Positions 46,035 through 55,432 of a DNA stretch of 64,000 bases are shown piece by piece. Position numbers and translations under genes: made by a program. This DNA is from JAFAZJ01 sp964437145 (lineage in GTDB: Bacteria; Pseudomonadota; Alphaproteobacteria; Reyranellales; Reyranellaceae), in assembly GCA_964437145.1 (NCBI GenBank), contig CAYTFW010000006.1, forward strand, positions 1 through 64,000, given 5' to 3'. Numbering within the stretch: position 1 is the stretch's first letter; each line of letters starts with the position of its first letter. The notes under the pieces are model-generated. The model was not told the DNA's origin. It was given only the letters and a program-made list of their open reading frames with translations, and made no database searches.

Positions 46035-46663
46035 TTGCTCTTGCCCACTTCCTCACGCAGCCACTTGCGGTGATGGCGCCACGCCCAGCCGCCGGTGACC
46101 GAGCCGCGCGTCATGCCGCGGATCGTGCCGCGGATCCAGATCGCGGCGTAGATGTGGGTGATCACCACGATCAGCAGCACCACCGCGGCGGTGGCGTGCA
46201 CGACCACCGCCAGGCGCTTCTGCTCGATCGTGGTGTACTCGCCGAACTGCGAGTCCCACATGGCGAGCCCGCTGGTCAGCAGCAGGATGGTGAGGATCGA
46301 CATCAGCCAGAAGACCAGCTTCTGGCCGGCGTTGTACTTGCCGGCCTCCGGCACCTTGGCCTCGTCGCCCGACACCACGTGCTTGACGTTGCGCATCCAG
46401 GCGCTGTCGTCCCTGGTCCACAGATTGAACCGCCAGAAGCGGATGAACAGGCCGAGGAAGCTCAGCATCGCCAGCACGCCGATCCAGGGATGGACGATGC
46501 GCGCCATCGTCCCACCGCCGAACAGATCGGTCAGGAAGAACAGCGAGGGATGGAACAGCGCCATGCCCGACAGCACCAGGCATATCATCAGGATGGCGTT
46601 GATCCAGTGGTTGAGCCGCGCACCGGCGGTGTAACGATCGAGGATGTTTGCCTTGTCGGCCAT
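46031..46663 (-). CDS. fdoI: Formate dehydrogenase cytochrome b556 subunit
   Basis: A 210-residue integral membrane subunit of the FdnI/FdoI type. Four hydrophobic helices are evident (ILMICLVLSGMALF, PWIGVLAMLSFLGLFI, FWLMSILTILLLTSGL, HATAAVVLLIVVITHIY), with histidines in NHWINAIL, VHATAAV and THIYAAIW positioned as heme b ligands. It passes electrons from the beta subunit to quinone. The 3' end overlaps fdhE by four bases. Confidence 0.93.
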   Translation of the reverse strand: MADKANILDRYTAGARLNHWINAILMICLVLSGMALFHPSLFFLTDLFGGGTMARIVHPWIGVLAMLSFLGLFIRFWRFNLWTRDDSAWMRNVKHVVSGDEAKVPEAGKYNAGQKLVFWLMSILTILLLTSGLAMWDSQFGEYTTIEQKRLAVVVHATAAVVLLIVVITHIYAAIWIRGTIRGMTRGSVTGGWAWRHHRKWLREEVGKSK

Positions 46664-46737
46664 GTCCTGGCCCTCCCTGTACTACCGCGCGGGGCCGGGT
46701 ACGCCGGCTCCCGCGCCACTCCTTGCGACGCCGACGA

Positions 46738-47637
46738 TCACTCCGCCGGCGTGCGCCGCGCCTTGGCGGCGGCTTCCTCGTCCTCCGCCTGGACCTCGTT
46801 GGGTCCGTGCGTGACGTAGTGGAAGAAGCCGATCAGCGCCGCCAGGCCGACGCCCGCGAGCGCCAGTGGCTTGGTCACGCCCTTCCAGAACTCGACCAGC
46901 GGGCTGATCTTCGGGTCCTTGGGCAGGCCGGCGTAGATCTGCGGCCGGTCGGCGTGCTTGAGCACGTACATCACGTGCGTGCCGCCCACGCCCGCCGGAT
47001 CGTAGAGGCCGGCGCTTTTGTAGCCGCGCTCCTTGAGATCGGCGATGCGCTTCTCGGCCCAGGCGGCCATGTCCTTCTTGGTGCCGAAGGAGATCGCCTG
47101 GGTCGGGCAGACCTTGGCGCAGGCCGGCGCCTGGCCGACGGCGACGCGGTCGGAGCACAAGGAGCACTTGTACGCCTTGGCGTCCTTCTTGGAGATGCGC
47201 GGAATGTTGAAGGGGCAGCCCTTCACGCAATAGCCGCAGCCGATGCAGTTCTCCGAGATGAAGTCGACGATGCCGTTCTTGTATTGCACGATCGCGCCGG
47301 GCGCCGGGCAGGCCTTGAGGCAGCCCGGATCGGCGCAGTGCATGCAGCCGTCCTTGCGGATCAGCCATTCGAAGCGGCCGTCGACGTCGATCTCCGTGAA
47401 CCGCATCAAGGTCCAGGTGTTCTCCGTCAGATCGTGCGGGTTGTCGTAGACGCCGACGTTGACGCCGACCTCCTCGCGCAGGTCGTTCCACTCCAGGCAC
47501 GCGGCCTGGCAGGCCTTGCAGCCGATGCAACGCGAGACGTCGATCAGCTTGGCGATCTCGGTCGCTTCGCGCTGGCTGGGCGATTGCGTCACCGTCGCCG
47601 AGCGCCGGCGGATGTCGAGAGACTGAAGACTGCTCAT
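46738..47637 (-). CDS. fdoH: Formate dehydrogenase iron-sulfur subunit
   Basis: A 299-residue beta subunit carrying four [4Fe-4S] clusters. The first cluster group is Cys37, Cys40, Cys43 and Cys47 (CIGCKACQAAC), followed by CMHCADPGCLKAC, CIGCGYCVKGC and CSLCSDR groups. A C-terminal membrane helix (LAGVGLAALIGFFHYV) anchors it, as in FdnH/FdoH. It lies 10 bases after fdoG. Confidence 0.95.
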   Translation of the reverse strand: MSSLQSLDIRRRSATVTQSPSQREATEIAKLIDVSRCIGCKACQAACLEWNDLREEVGVNVGVYDNPHDLTENTWTLMRFTEIDVDGRFEWLIRKDGCMHCADPGCLKACPAPGAIVQYKNGIVDFISENCIGCGYCVKGCPFNIPRISKKDAKAYKCSLCSDRVAVGQAPACAKVCPTQAISFGTKKDMAAWAEKRIADLKERGYKSAGLYDPAGVGGTHVMYVLKHADRPQIYAGLPKDPKISPLVEFWKGVTKPLALAGVGLAALIGFFHYVTHGPNEVQAEDEEAAAKARRTPAE

Positions 47638-47647
47638 CGTCGCCTCC

Positions 47648-50600
47648 CTATGCCGCCGTCGTGCCGAGCTTCTTCACGTCCACCAGGAACGCCTTGTACT
47701 CCGGCGTCTCGATGTTCGCGTCGCCCACATAGGGCGTCAGCTGGTTGCAGCCGAAGCCCTTCTTGGTCTCGCCCGTGAAGCCCCAGTGCAACGGGATGCC
47801 CACGGTGTGCACCATCTTGCCGTCGATCTTCAGCGCCTTGATGCGCTTGGTGACCACGGCGACGGCCTTCACGCGGCCGCGGTTGGAGCGCACCTCGATC
47901 AGATCGCCGCTCGAGATGCCCTTCTCCTTGGCCAGCTCCTCGCCGAGCTCGATGAACTCCTGGGGCTGCGTGATCGCGTTGATGCGCACGTGCTTGGACC
48001 AGAAGTGGAAGTGCTCGGTGAGCCGGTAGGTCGTGGCGACATAGGGGAAGTCGGCGGCTTTGCCGAAGACCTCCATGTCGCCCTTGAAGACGCGCGCCAC
48101 CGGGTTGGGTCCGACCTTCGGGTGCAGCGCGTTGGCCACCGGCGCCTCGAAGGGCTCGTAATGCTCCGGGAACGGCCCATCGCGCATCATGCCCCGGGTG
48201 AACAGCCGCGCCGTTCCCTCCTGGTTCATGATGAACGGGCCGACGCTGGCCTCGGGTTTCACCAACGGCCCGTAATCGGGCACGTCGTAGCCGGTCCAGC
48301 GCTCGCCGTTCCACCACACCTGCTTCTGCTTGGGATTGAACGGCGCGCCCTTCGCGTCGGCCGAGGCGCGGTTGTAGAGAATGCGGCGATTGGCCGGCCA
48401 CGACCACGCCCAGCGCGGCGTCAGTCCCAGTCCGCCCGGATCGCTGTTGTCGCGCCGCGCCATCTGGTTGCCGGCCTCGGTCCAGCAGCCGGAGTAAATC
48501 CAGTTGCCGCACATCGTCGTGCCGTCGTTGCGCAGCTCGCCGAAGCCGGAAAGCTGCTGGCCGCGGCGCAGCACCAGCCGTGCCGCGTCGCGCGGATCGG
48601 GCACGTCGGCCAGCGCGCGGCCATTGAGCTCGCGCGCGAGCTCCTCCGCACTGGGATGCTGCGGCTTCTCGTAGTCCCAGGTCAGCTTGAGGATCGGATC
48701 GGCGTAGGCACCGCCCTCCTTCTGGTACAGCTCGCGCACCTTCAGGAAGATCTTCGCCATGATCTCGATGTCGGTGATCGCCTCGGCGGGCGGCTCGGCG
48801 CCCTTCCAGTGCCACTGCAGCCAGCGCCCGGAGTTGGTGAGCGAGCCGTCCTCCTCGGCGAACACCGTCGTCGGCAGGCGGAAGACCTCGGTCTGGATCT
48901 TCGCCGGATCGACGGCGTTGTGCTCGCCGTGGTTCTGCCAGAACTCGCTGGTCTCGGTGGCCAACGGGTCCATGACGACGAGGAACTTCAGCTTGGCCAT
49001 CGCCGTGGCGAGCTTGCCGCGGTTGGGGAACGACATCAGCGGGTTGAAGCCCTGGCAGAAATACCCGTTGATCTTGCCCTGGTGCATCATCTCCCAGCCG
49101 CGCAGGACGTCATAGGCGCCGACGTCGAGCTTGGGCAGGTAGTCGTAAGCCCAGTCGTTCTCCTTGGTCGCCGCCGAGCCCCACATCGCCTTCATGAAGG
49201 AGACGAAGAACTTGTCGTAGTTCTGCCAGAAGCTGGTCTGGCCGGGCCGCAACGGCTTGAAGCCGCGCGGCCGCATGTAGGCCGCGAAATCGGCCTGCGC
49301 GTCCGTCGGCAACGTCAGGTAGCCGGGGATCAGGTTGCTCATCAGGCCGATATCGGTCAGGCCCTGGATGTTGGAATGCCCGCGCAGCGCGTTCATGCCG
49401 CCACCCGCCATGCCGATATTGCCCAGCAGCAGCTGGATCATCGCCATGGTGCGGATGTTCTGCGAGCCCTTGGAATGCTGGGTCCAGCCCAGCGCGTACA
49501 TCGACGTCATCACCTTGTCAGGCGCCGACGTCTCGGCGATCCACTTGCACGCCTCGAGGAACTTGTCCTTGGGCGCGCCGGTGATGCGCTCGACCATCTC
49601 AGGGGTGTAGCGCGCGAAATGCCCCTTCATGACCTGGAAGACGCACCGCGGATCCTGCAGGGTCGCGTCGGCCTTGACGAAGCCGTCGTCGCCGAACTCG
49701 TACTCCCAGCTGGCGCGATTGTAGTCGCGCTTGGCCTCGTCGTAGCCCGAGAACAGGCCGTCCTCGAACTTGTAGTCGGCGCGCAGGATATAGGGCGCGT
49801 TGGTGTAGTTGAGGACGTATTCCTTCTGCAGCTTGTCGTTATCGAGCAGGTACTTGATGACGCCGCCCAGGAAGGCGATGTCGGTACCCGGGCGGATCTG
49901 GATGAACAGATCCGACATCGCCGCCGAGCGCGTGAAGCGCGGATCGACGACGATCAGCTTGGCTTTCTTGTGGTGCTTGGCTTCCGTCACCCACTTGAAG
50001 CCGCAGGGATGCGCTTCGGCGGCGTTGCCGCCCATGATGACGACGAGATCCGTGTTCTTGATGTCAGCCCACAGGTTCGTCATCGCACCGCGTCCGAAAG
50101 TCGGGCCCAAACTGGACACCGTCGGACCGTGTCAAACCCTCGCTTGATTATCGAAGACGACCATCCCCATGGATCGCACCGCCTTGTAGGTGATCCATGC
50201 CGTCTCGTTGGAGGTCGCCGAAGCCGCCAGGAAGCCCGTCGTCAGCCAGCGGTTCACCGTCTGGCCGTCGGCGTTCTTGGTGATGAAGTTCTTGTCGCGA
50301 TCAGCCTTCACGTGACGCGCGATCTTGTCGATCGCCTCGTCCCAGGAGATGCGCTTCCACTCCTTGGCGCCGGGCGCGCGGTACTCGGGGTACTGCAGGC
50401 GCGTCTTGGCGTTGATGAAGTCGATCAGCCCGGCGCCCTTGGGGCAGAGCGTGCCGCGGTTGGTCGGATGGTCGGGATCACCCTCGATATGGATGATCTT
50501 GCCGTGGACGTTCTTCGAGCGATCGCCCACCGAGTACATGATCACGCCGCAGCCCACAGAGCAGTACGGGCAGGTGTTGCGTGTCTCTGTCGTGCGTTCG

Positions 50601-50728
50601 AGCTTGAAGGCGCGCACCGCGCCTTGCGCCTGCGCCGGCGAGAAGCCGAGAGCGGTGAGCGTCGAGGCGCCCACACTCGCGGCTGTCAGCTTCAGCGCAC
50701 CGCGCCTGGTGATGTTCATCGAGCCCAT
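47648..50728 (-). CDS. fdoG: Formate dehydrogenase catalytic subunit, selenocysteine-containing
   Basis: Reading through the TGA at 50132-50134 gives a 1026-residue FdnG/FdoG, close to the 1015-1016 residues of the E. coli proteins. A Tat signal (ITRRGALK) opens the protein and Cys53, Cys56, Cys60 and Cys95 bind a [4Fe-4S] cluster. The Sec is residue 199, in DNQARV-U-HGPTVSSLGPTFGRG, exactly the Mo/W-ligand Sec position of the family. The rest aligns end to end, ending VGDANIETPEYKAFLVDVKK. ATG 50728 follows GAGGAGG. The enzyme oxidises formate in the periplasm and feeds the quinone pool through FdoH and FdoI. Confidence 0.95.
50102..50121 (-). promoter_or_regulatory. SECIS-like element of fdoG
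   Basis: On the minus strand GTCC (50117-50114) pairs with GGGC (50108-50105) around an AGTTT loop, with a possible longer, bulged stem CGGTGTCC against GGGCCCG. The loop starts at nucleotide 19 after the TGA, as in E. coli fdhF, and has G-U at loop positions 2-3. It would recruit SelB for Sec insertion. Confidence 0.7.
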
Positions 50729-50960
50729 GGCACCTCCTCGACGATGGCGTCGTCCGAGAGCGGCCCCGCGGCGTGTCCGCGATGACTGGCTGCGTTTCGC
50801 TCCCCGACCCGTGCGTTCGATGCGCACTCTTTCGTCTGACGAAAGTATCGACCAGGTTCCCATGCGAATCAACGCACGCCGTAACACGGACTTCACATTT
50901 GCGGCCGCCTGTGAACAAGCTCAAGCACAGGCACTGCGACGCACTCGCAACAAATACGTG

Positions 50961-50988
50961 GGACGATGGCGCGCAAGCACCATCGTCC
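50961..50988. terminator. Hairpin between flavodoxin gene and fdoG
   Basis: GGACGATGG (50961-50969) pairs perfectly with its complement (50980-50988) around a 10-base loop, in the 287-base gap between the flavodoxin-like gene and fdoG, both on the minus strand. It could end the flavodoxin transcript. T runs are weak, so the call is moderate. The remaining gap should hold the fdoG promoter. Confidence 0.55.
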
Positions 50989-51015
50989 TTGTTGACCTTG
51001 GCTTGCAGCTGAAGC

Positions 51016-51609
51016 TCAGGCGACCCGCGCCAGCTCCACGGAGCCGACCTTATGGCGGCGGGCGATCTCGGCGACGCGCCTGCCCAGCGCCTCCATGGTG
51101 GCGAAGTCGCTGGGCGCGATGCCCTCGACGCCCTGGTCGGCGTTGGCCTGGGCCATCGCGCCGAGGAACGAACCGACCCGGTTGAGGTCGGCATTGCTGC
51201 CCTTGGAATGGTTGTTGCCGGGCTTCAGGCCCAGGCCCACCCAGACCATGCCGTGCTGCATGGCGAGCGTCATGATCTGGCTCAGCGTATTGAGCTTGTC
51301 GCCGCTCCACGACGCCGAGCCGGTGAAGCCGGCGGCGATCTTGTCTTTCCAGGCGTCGGTGTACCAGCGCTTGGAACTCCAGTCCTTGAAGCGGGCGAAT
51401 TCGGCCGAGACGCTACCCATATAGGTGGGCGAGCCGAAGATGATGGCGTCGGCGCGATCCAGCTCCTCGCCGCGGGCCTCCGCCTCGGCGACCGGGATCA
51501 GCGCGACATGGACGGCGTTGCCGACCGAACGGGCGCCGGCGGCGACGGAAGCGGCCAGCGCCTGGGTGTGGCCGAAGCCGGAGTGATAAACGATAGCGAC
51601 ATTGACCAT
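51016..51609 (-). CDS. Flavodoxin family / WrbA-like NAD(P)H:quinone reductase
   Basis: A 197-residue flavodoxin-fold protein. VAIVYHSGFGHTQALAASV is the FMN phosphate loop and GSPTYMGSVSAEFARFKDW the second FMN segment. The later GLKPGNNHSKG stretch differs from canonical WrbA, so I place it only at family level. It probably reduces quinones or similar electrophiles with NAD(P)H. It is divergent from the HxlR regulator gene, which likely controls it. Confidence 0.85.
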   Translation of the reverse strand: MVNVAIVYHSGFGHTQALAASVAAGARSVGNAVHVALIPVAEAEARGEELDRADAIIFGSPTYMGSVSAEFARFKDWSSKRWYTDAWKDKIAAGFTGSASWSGDKLNTLSQIMTLAMQHGMVWVGLGLKPGNNHSKGSNADLNRVGSFLGAMAQANADQGVEGIAPSDFATMEALGRRVAEIARRHKVGSVELARVA

Positions 51610-51636
51610 GACAGCCTCTCCTTCAGGGCACAGATC

Positions 51637-51661
51637 GGTAACCAGTTTCTAGTTGATTACC
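51637..51661. promoter_or_regulatory. Inverted repeat, possible HxlR operator
   Basis: GGTAACCA and TGATTACC form an imperfect inverted repeat with about nine central bases. It lies 28-52 bases upstream of the flavodoxin-like gene and within the shared region with the divergent HxlR gene. Further GTAAC/GTTAC half-sites follow toward the regulator. Confidence 0.45.
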
Positions 51662-51772
51662 TTTCGTTACTTGAGCGAGATGGCCGCAAGAGAAACCTTT
51701 TTAAAGTAGGTACCTTGACGTAACCAAAGAGAATTCCTAAATCGTCGCCATGACGCAATCGGGCCGAGGCTT

Positions 51773-52159
51773 ATGACCATGTTGAAGGGCAAGAACGGTG
51801 GCGGCGGGGACGACCCCGCTTCCTGTCCCATGGACTTCATCCTGCGGCTGCTGATGGGGCCGTGGACCACCTACATCCTCTACACATTGGGCGAGCATGG
51901 CCCGCAGCGCTTCGGCGAGCTGAAGCGGCGCGTCACCGGCGTGTCGGCGAAGATGCTGACCGAGCGGTTGCGCTCGCTCGAACAGGCCGGGCTGGTCACG
52001 CGCCACTACGAGGCGACCATCCCGCCCAAGGTGACCTACGCGCTGGCCGCGCGCGGCCACGAGCTGCGCGGCGTGCTCGACCAGCTCGCCGGGCTGGGCC
52101 GCAAGTGGCTGGTCGAGGACGCGACGGCTCCGACCGCCGCGCGGCAGGCGGCGGAGTAG
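51773..52159 (+). CDS. HxlR family transcriptional regulator
   Basis: A 128-residue winged-helix regulator. CPMDFILRLLMGPWTTYIL, with an N-terminal cysteine, then RFGELKRRVTGVSAKMLTER and LEQAGLVTRHYEATIPPKV are the characteristic HxlR blocks. Members of this type often sense quinones or aldehydes by cysteine modification; the single Cys near residue 19 would fit. It faces the flavodoxin-like gene and ends four bases from the convergent deacylase gene. Confidence 0.88.
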   Translation: MTMLKGKNGGGGDDPASCPMDFILRLLMGPWTTYILYTLGEHGPQRFGELKRRVTGVSAKMLTERLRSLEQAGLVTRHYEATIPPKVTYALAARGHELRGVLDQLAGLGRKWLVEDATAPTAARQAAE

Positions 52160-52163
52160 CGCC

Positions 52164-53183
52164 CTACTCGACGTAATCCGTCGCGAGGTGGAACAGGCAA
52201 TCGCCGCGCTCGGTGCGACCGGGCTGGCGCTTGCAGATCACCGTGCCGGCGCGCGCGAAACGCGCCACGACGGGCTCGCGCCACGGCGTGTCGTGCTGGT
52301 GCACGCGCGCCGCCGGCTGGCCGGCGACGACATCGTCACCCAGCTCGACCAGCGGCTCGAACACGCCGCCATCGGGCGCGTAGACGTAGTAGTCGGGCCC
52401 TTCGACGCGCATCAGCCGCGTCGGCGTCTTCGGCGGCGGTGGAATCTCGAGGCCGTGCAGCACGCCGATATGCGCCAGCACGCGCAGCAGGCCTTCTTCG
52501 GCGATCTTCAGCGCCGCCGGTGTCACCGCGCCGGCGCCGGCGAGCTCGGTGCCCATGTGCTCGACACCCTGGCGCATCGCCGCCGAGGTCGCCGTGCGCT
52601 CGTCGCCCTGTGGCGAGGTGCTGACATAGCCGATCGGCGCACCGAAAGCGCGCATGCGCGCGATCTGCGCCTGGCGCCGCGCCGGATCGGGATCGAGACG
52701 ACAGAGCGAGCTCGGGATGTAGATCAGCGAGCTGCCGCCGGAATGCAGGTCGAAGTGGAACTGGCACTTCGGCATCAGCGAATGCTCGATAAAGTACGCG
52801 ATCTGCTGGGTGACCGTGCCGTCGGGATTGCCGGGGAATGAGCGGTTGAGATTGCCGTCGTCGATCGGCGAGGTGCGCATGCCGGCCATCGCCGCCGGAA
52901 AGTTCGACGATGGCAGGATGGTGAGCTTGCCGCGCACGTTCTTCGGCTCCAGCGTGCGGATCAGCTTGCCCAACGCGAGCTGGCCCTCCCACTCGTCGCC
53001 ATGGTTGCCGGCCATCAGCAGCACGCGCGGGCCCTCGCCGTTGCTGATGCAGGCGATCGGCAGCGGCAGCCAGCCATAGGCGGAGCGGTGCACCGAATGC
53101 GGGATGCGCACGAAACCGGTGCGCTTGCCGTCGGCTTCGAGATCGATATCGGCACTCAGCCGGCTGGGCTTGCGGTCGCTCAT
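52164..53183 (-). CDS. Succinylglutamate desuccinylase/aspartoacylase family deacylase
   Basis: A 339-residue M14-like zinc deacylase. Zinc ligands are in MAGNHGDEWEGQ (His and Glu) and FHFDLHSGG (His), and the C-terminal part is a small beta-barrel domain (VYAPDGGVFEPLVELGDDV). The overall length and this C-terminal domain resemble the N-acetyl-diaminobutyrate deacetylase DoeB of ectoine use, but no other ectoine genes are present, so I keep the family name. It is 90 bases ahead of nothing recognisable apart from a palindromic repeat. Confidence 0.82.
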   Translation of the reverse strand: MSDRKPSRLSADIDLEADGKRTGFVRIPHSVHRSAYGWLPLPIACISNGEGPRVLLMAGNHGDEWEGQLALGKLIRTLEPKNVRGKLTILPSSNFPAAMAGMRTSPIDDGNLNRSFPGNPDGTVTQQIAYFIEHSLMPKCQFHFDLHSGGSSLIYIPSSLCRLDPDPARRQAQIARMRAFGAPIGYVSTSPQGDERTATSAAMRQGVEHMGTELAGAGAVTPAALKIAEEGLLRVLAHIGVLHGLEIPPPPKTPTRLMRVEGPDYYVYAPDGGVFEPLVELGDDVVAGQPAARVHQHDTPWREPVVARFARAGTVICKRQPGRTERGDCLFHLATDYVE

Positions 53184-53202
53184 GGTGCTCCTGCGAATGG
53201 TT

Positions 53203-53269
53203 CTGTCATCCCGAGCGTAGCGAGGGATCCAGGCTGATCCTAGATCCCTCGCTACGCTCGGGATGACAG
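53203..53269. repeat. Palindromic intergenic repeat, copy 3
   Basis: A 67-base inverted repeat with arms matching copies 1 and 2, between the deacylase gene and the phosphonopyruvate-hydrolase-like gene, both on the minus strand. Confidence 0.85.
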
Positions 53270-53273
53270 AGCG

Positions 53274-54146
53274 CTACCGCAGGAATCGTTTCTCGCGCGC
53301 TTTCATGCCCGGCACGTCCTGCAGCTCGAAGATCTCTTCGACCGAGACGATCTCCTTGTCGACCGACTTGATGCCGCCCTCCTCGCGGATGCGCGCGAAG
53401 ACGCGCTTCATCTCGGTGACCGCGGCGCGGATCGCGTGGTTGCCGTAGATCACCAGGCCGATCTTGCCGGTGGCGCGCATCTTGGATTCGGTGAGGTCGG
53501 GATAGGCCGTCGGCACCAGCGCGATCGGCGTCTTCAGATCCCAATGCGCGCAGAAGGCCAGCACCTCGTGCGGCGTCTTCTGCTTGGAGTGCACCAGGAT
53601 CAGATCAGCGCCGGCCTCGGCATAGGCGCGGCCGCGTCTGTGCGCCTCCTCCAGCCCGGCACCGGCGATCAGCGCCTCGGTGCGCGCGATCACCAGCGGC
53701 CCGTCCTCGGAGCGCGCGGCACAGGCGGCTTCGATCTTGCCCTGGAACTCCTCCACACGGACCAACTCCTGCCGGCCGCCCGCGAGCAGGCTGGTGTCCT
53801 TGGGAAACGTCTTGTCCTCGATCACGATGGCGCCGACGCCGGCGCGATCGTAGGCCGCGACGACATGGCCGACATTGATGGCGTTGCCATAGCCGGTATC
53901 GATATCGGCGATGACGGGAATAGCGACCTGCTCACAGATCGCGCGAGTCATGTCCAAGTGCTGCGTCATCGACAGCAAGCTGGCGTCGGGCACGCCATAG
54001 GCGGCCGACAGCTCGAAGCCGCTGGCCCAGATCGCGTGGAAACCCGCGCGCTCGGCCAACCGCGCCGATAGCGGATTGTGTGCCGCCATCGCGTGCGCGA
54101 GTCCCTCGCGCGCGATGGTGTCTTTCAAGATCTGTGATGCGGTCAT
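53274..54146 (-). CDS. Phosphonopyruvate hydrolase-like (PEP mutase superfamily)
   Basis: A 290-residue TIM-barrel protein of the isocitrate lyase/PEP mutase superfamily. DIDTGYGN at residues 81-88 binds magnesium and EDKTFPK is at 110-116. In PEP mutase the gating loop continues with Asn-Ser; here it reads Asp117-Thr118-Ser119, and Thr at this position marks phosphonopyruvate hydrolase, whose length (290) also matches. That enzyme splits phosphonopyruvate into pyruvate and phosphate in phosphonoalanine breakdown. No other phosphonate genes are adjacent, so the role is likely but not certain. Confidence 0.78.
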   Translation of the reverse strand: MTASQILKDTIAREGLAHAMAAHNPLSARLAERAGFHAIWASGFELSAAYGVPDASLLSMTQHLDMTRAICEQVAIPVIADIDTGYGNAINVGHVVAAYDRAGVGAIVIEDKTFPKDTSLLAGGRQELVRVEEFQGKIEAACAARSEDGPLVIARTEALIAGAGLEEAHRRGRAYAEAGADLILVHSKQKTPHEVLAFCAHWDLKTPIALVPTAYPDLTESKMRATGKIGLVIYGNHAIRAAVTEMKRVFARIREEGGIKSVDKEIVSVEEIFELQDVPGMKAREKRFLR

Positions 54147-54153
54147 GCGATCA

Positions 54154-54237
54154 CCGTCATGCCGAGCGTCGGTGACGACTCTCCCGCTAGCGAGGGCTCC
54201 GCTTCAAGCAGATTCCTCGCTTCGCTCGGAATGACGG
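54154..54237. repeat. Palindromic intergenic repeat, copy 4 (diverged)
   Basis: An 84-base diverged copy of the dispersed palindrome (CCGTCATGCCGAGCG on one side, CGCTCGGAATGACGG on the other) with an enlarged centre. It lies between the phosphonopyruvate-hydrolase-like gene and the second diiron gene. Confidence 0.7.
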
Positions 54238-54244
54238 AAAACGT

Positions 54245-55372
54245 TCAGCCCACCAGGCGCTGGCCGCCCCGGCGCTTGCGGTTGATCTCGCGCAGGAACT
54301 CGATGCCCTCGGCGGCGACGGCGTCGCCGACCATCGAGTCGCCTTCGCCGTGCAGCTCGTCGATGTCGAGCCACGGGCTGTACACGTGGCGCGTACGGTC
54401 GGTGATGATGCCGGCCTTCAACAACGTCTTCACCAGCACGCGGAAGATGTTGGTGCTCTCCTTCATGGAGTTCTTGCGGCTGTTGCTGCCGAAGCGCTCG
54501 CGGATCGCCTCGCGCACCCATTTCGGATCCAGCCCGAATTCCTCGTAGATGTAAGGGCGCTGGCTGATGCTGGTGAGATTGAAGAGCAGCGACTCGAAGA
54601 CGTGCGCGGCCCAGTCCTCGACCTTGTCGTGCTCCTCCTGGGTGAGGTTGGGCAAGGTGCGGTCGGCCCAGATCTTGCCGAACTTGTGGTGGAAGGCCTC
54701 GTCGGTCATCACCAGCTGCACCAACCGCTTCAGCAGCGGATCGCGCGTATAGGCGTAGGTGTCGGCGAAGGCGCCCATAGCGAGGCCCTCGAGCATGATC
54801 TGCATGCCGACGAGCTTCTTGTAGACGATCGGGCTGAGCACGATCTCGTTGAGGAACTTGCCGAGCTCCGGGCTGCAGGGATAGGGCGAGCCCCAGCGCG
54901 CCTTGATGTAGCGGCCGAAGCCGGCGACGTGGCGAGCTTCCTCGCGCGCCTGGTTGGCGGCGTACTCCTGCGCGCCGGGATCAAGGAGGATGTCGCACAA
55001 AGATGCCGACAGCGACAGCGCGCCCTGCTCGCCATGCAGGATGCCGGACATGCGGAACCGCGTGATGTTGTTGGCCAGGCGGATCTTCTGGCCCTCGTCG
55101 AGCCGATCGCCCACCGCGCTCTGCAGCTCCGGCACGCGCTCGGGCGGCATGATGTATTCCTTCGCCACGTCGAAGGGCGTGGTGTAGTCGAGATAGATCG
55201 GGTTGAACGGATCCCAGAAATGGTCGTGCGTCGCGCCGATGATGCCGTCGAAGGCATCCGAGCGCGTCTCGTAGCGATCGACCTCGATCATCGCCGGGAA
55301 ATCGTCAGGCGCGACCACGCGATAGGCTGGATCGCGGGTGATGTGCTGGTCGTCTCGGAACGAGTCGCTCAT
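54245..55372 (-). CDS. Ferritin-like diiron protein, copy 2
   Basis: A 375-residue paralogue of the protein at 27242-28369, the same length and with the same ligand motifs (NQAREEARHVAGF and MTDEAFHHKFGK). The shared block DHFWDPFNPIYLDYTTPFDV aligns closely with DHFWDPLDPTYIDFSQPFDM of copy 1. ATG 55372 is chosen because GGAGGAACCT precedes it; an upstream GTG is less likely. A perfect 16-bp palindrome sits 61 bases upstream, so this copy is probably under its own repressor. Reaction unknown; a diiron oxygenase is inferred. Confidence 0.8.
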   Translation of the reverse strand: MSDSFRDDQHITRDPAYRVVAPDDFPAMIEVDRYETRSDAFDGIIGATHDHFWDPFNPIYLDYTTPFDVAKEYIMPPERVPELQSAVGDRLDEGQKIRLANNITRFRMSGILHGEQGALSLSASLCDILLDPGAQEYAANQAREEARHVAGFGRYIKARWGSPYPCSPELGKFLNEIVLSPIVYKKLVGMQIMLEGLAMGAFADTYAYTRDPLLKRLVQLVMTDEAFHHKFGKIWADRTLPNLTQEEHDKVEDWAAHVFESLLFNLTSISQRPYIYEEFGLDPKWVREAIRERFGSNSRKNSMKESTNIFRVLVKTLLKAGIITDRTRHVYSPWLDIDELHGEGDSMVGDAVAAEGIEFLREINRKRRGGQRLVG

Positions 55373-55432
55373 AGGTTCCTCCACGCGTACGGGCCGCTCT
55401 CCCGGCGGCTGGTTCGAAAAGCCTAGACTCGT

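Noticed and set aside
50120..50134. Break in the formate dehydrogenase gene as a pseudogene or sequencing error
   Set aside because: The frame is unchanged across the TGA, the sequence on both sides matches FdoG residue for residue, and the stop is at the known Sec position.
47786..50785. 999-residue plus-strand ORF opposite fdoG
   Set aside because: It is rich in Arg, Ala, His and Asp with no domain, and mirrors the coding strand of a well-identified gene; a GC-driven shadow.
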